DNA of 64,000 bases from Streptomyces genisteinicus (lineage in GTDB: Bacteria > Actinomycetota > Actinomycetes > Streptomycetales > Streptomycetaceae), in assembly GCF_014489615.1 (NCBI RefSeq), contig NZ_CP060825.1, positions 5,218,501-5,282,500 on the forward strand, read 5' to 3'. Under the pieces are notes generated by a model. That model ran no database searches, was not told the origin of the DNA, and saw only the letters and a program-made list of their open reading frames with translations. This document shows, piece after piece, positions 63,696 through 64,000 of this stretch (position 1 is its first letter; every line of letters starts with the position of its first letter). The translations under genes and the position numbers were made by a program.

Positions 63696-64000
63696 ATGCA
63701 GACACCCCCGCGCGTGCTCACCGTCGCCGGCTCCGACTCCGGCGGCGGTGCCGGCATCCAGGCCGACCTGAAGACGATGCTGGCCCTCGGCGTGCACGGC
63801 ATGAGCGTGCTCACCGCCGTCACCGCCCAGAACTCCCAGGGCGTCCAGGGCGCGTGGGAGCTGCCCGTCGAGGCGGTCGAGGCCCAGTACCGCAGCGTCG
63901 TCGACGACATCGGCGTCCAGGCCGTGAAGACCGGCATGCTCGCGTCCGCGCCGCTGGTCTCCGCCGTCGCCGGGCTGCTCGCCGGCATCGGCGTGCCCGT
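63696..64000 (+). CDS. thiD: Hydroxymethylpyrimidine/phosphomethylpyrimidine kinase, 5' part
   Basis: Only the first 101 codons are in the window. MQTPPRVLTVAGSDSGGGAG at the start with IQADLKTMLALGVHGMSVLT, and VKTGMLAS near residue 79, are typical of the ribokinase-fold ThiD. It phosphorylates HMP to HMP-PP for thiamine synthesis. It follows thiL by 24 bp on the same strand. Confidence 0.94.
   Translation, partial: MQTPPRVLTVAGSDSGGGAGIQADLKTMLALGVHGMSVLTAVTAQNSQGVQGAWELPVEAVEAQYRSVVDDIGVQAVKTGMLASAPLVSAVAGLLAGIGVP

Overview
The window is a high-GC actinobacterial chromosome segment and almost certainly Streptomyces. It has strongly C/G-biased third codon positions, frequent GTG starts, long perfect GC hairpins as terminators, two complete conservons (cvn operons), the HupS-type histone-like protein, NdgR beside leuCD and F420 biosynthesis (cofC). 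From memory, the gene order serA ... thiD resembles the core chromosome around SCO5515-SCO5563 of S. coelicolor. I could not check this by search. No phage, plasmid, transposase, CRISPR array or biosynthetic gene cluster was seen.

Layout. (1) 0.2-8.5 kb: serA; a divergent MFS exporter/TetR pair over a five-unit 13-bp operator array; a PucR-type regulator divergent from a split proline catabolic pair (proline dehydrogenase, P5C dehydrogenase). (2) 8.6-12.5 kb: a DUF1206 membrane protein, a tiny basic protein, leuB and ilvE. (3) 12.7-16.9 kb: a fused urease gamma/beta gene, a divergent urease alpha gene without any Ni-insertion accessory genes, agmatine deiminase and a TetR regulator. This module is the most interesting in the window. 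(4) 16.9-19.3 kb: a repeat-rich spacer, then citramalate synthase (cimA) behind an apparent leader-peptide attenuator. (5) 19.7-33.8 kb: mostly exported proteins (GH3, TPM-like membrane protein, subtilase, an M15-like small enzyme, GH64, and a frameshifted GH101), with a LacI regulator and a YceI protein. (6) 34.1-36 kb: acyl-CoA carboxylase beta and epsilon subunits. (7) 36.2-46.8 kb: two tandem conservons on the minus strand whose cvnD genes are almost identical in DNA. (8) 47-52 kb: a small protein with a duplicated motif, duplicated spacer DNA, a FAH-family hydrolase overlapping gltX, DUF4241 and HAD genes, the latter with a duplicated promoter and start. (9) 52.0-52.6 kb: five tRNA genes (Gln-CTG x2, Glu-CTC x3). 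(10) 52.7-64 kb: DUF4242, ndgR, leuCD, a small protein, hupS, cofC, plsC-gpsA-ddl, a DUF3515 lipoprotein, a stand-alone RAM domain protein, thiL and the start of thiD.

How it fits together. Branched-chain amino acid and serine synthesis are spread through the window (serA, leuB, ilvE, cimA, leuCD with NdgR). gltX lies next to the tRNA-Glu/Gln cluster that would supply its substrates. plsC-gpsA feed phospholipid synthesis and ddl feeds cell wall synthesis. The secreted hydrolase block points to breakdown of beta-glucan, mucin-type glycoprotein, protein and peptidoglycan. A LacI-type palindrome lies between the GH64 and GH101 genes. Several genes show a -10 hexamer about six bases before the start codon and no Shine-Dalgarno sequence, so they are probably leaderless.
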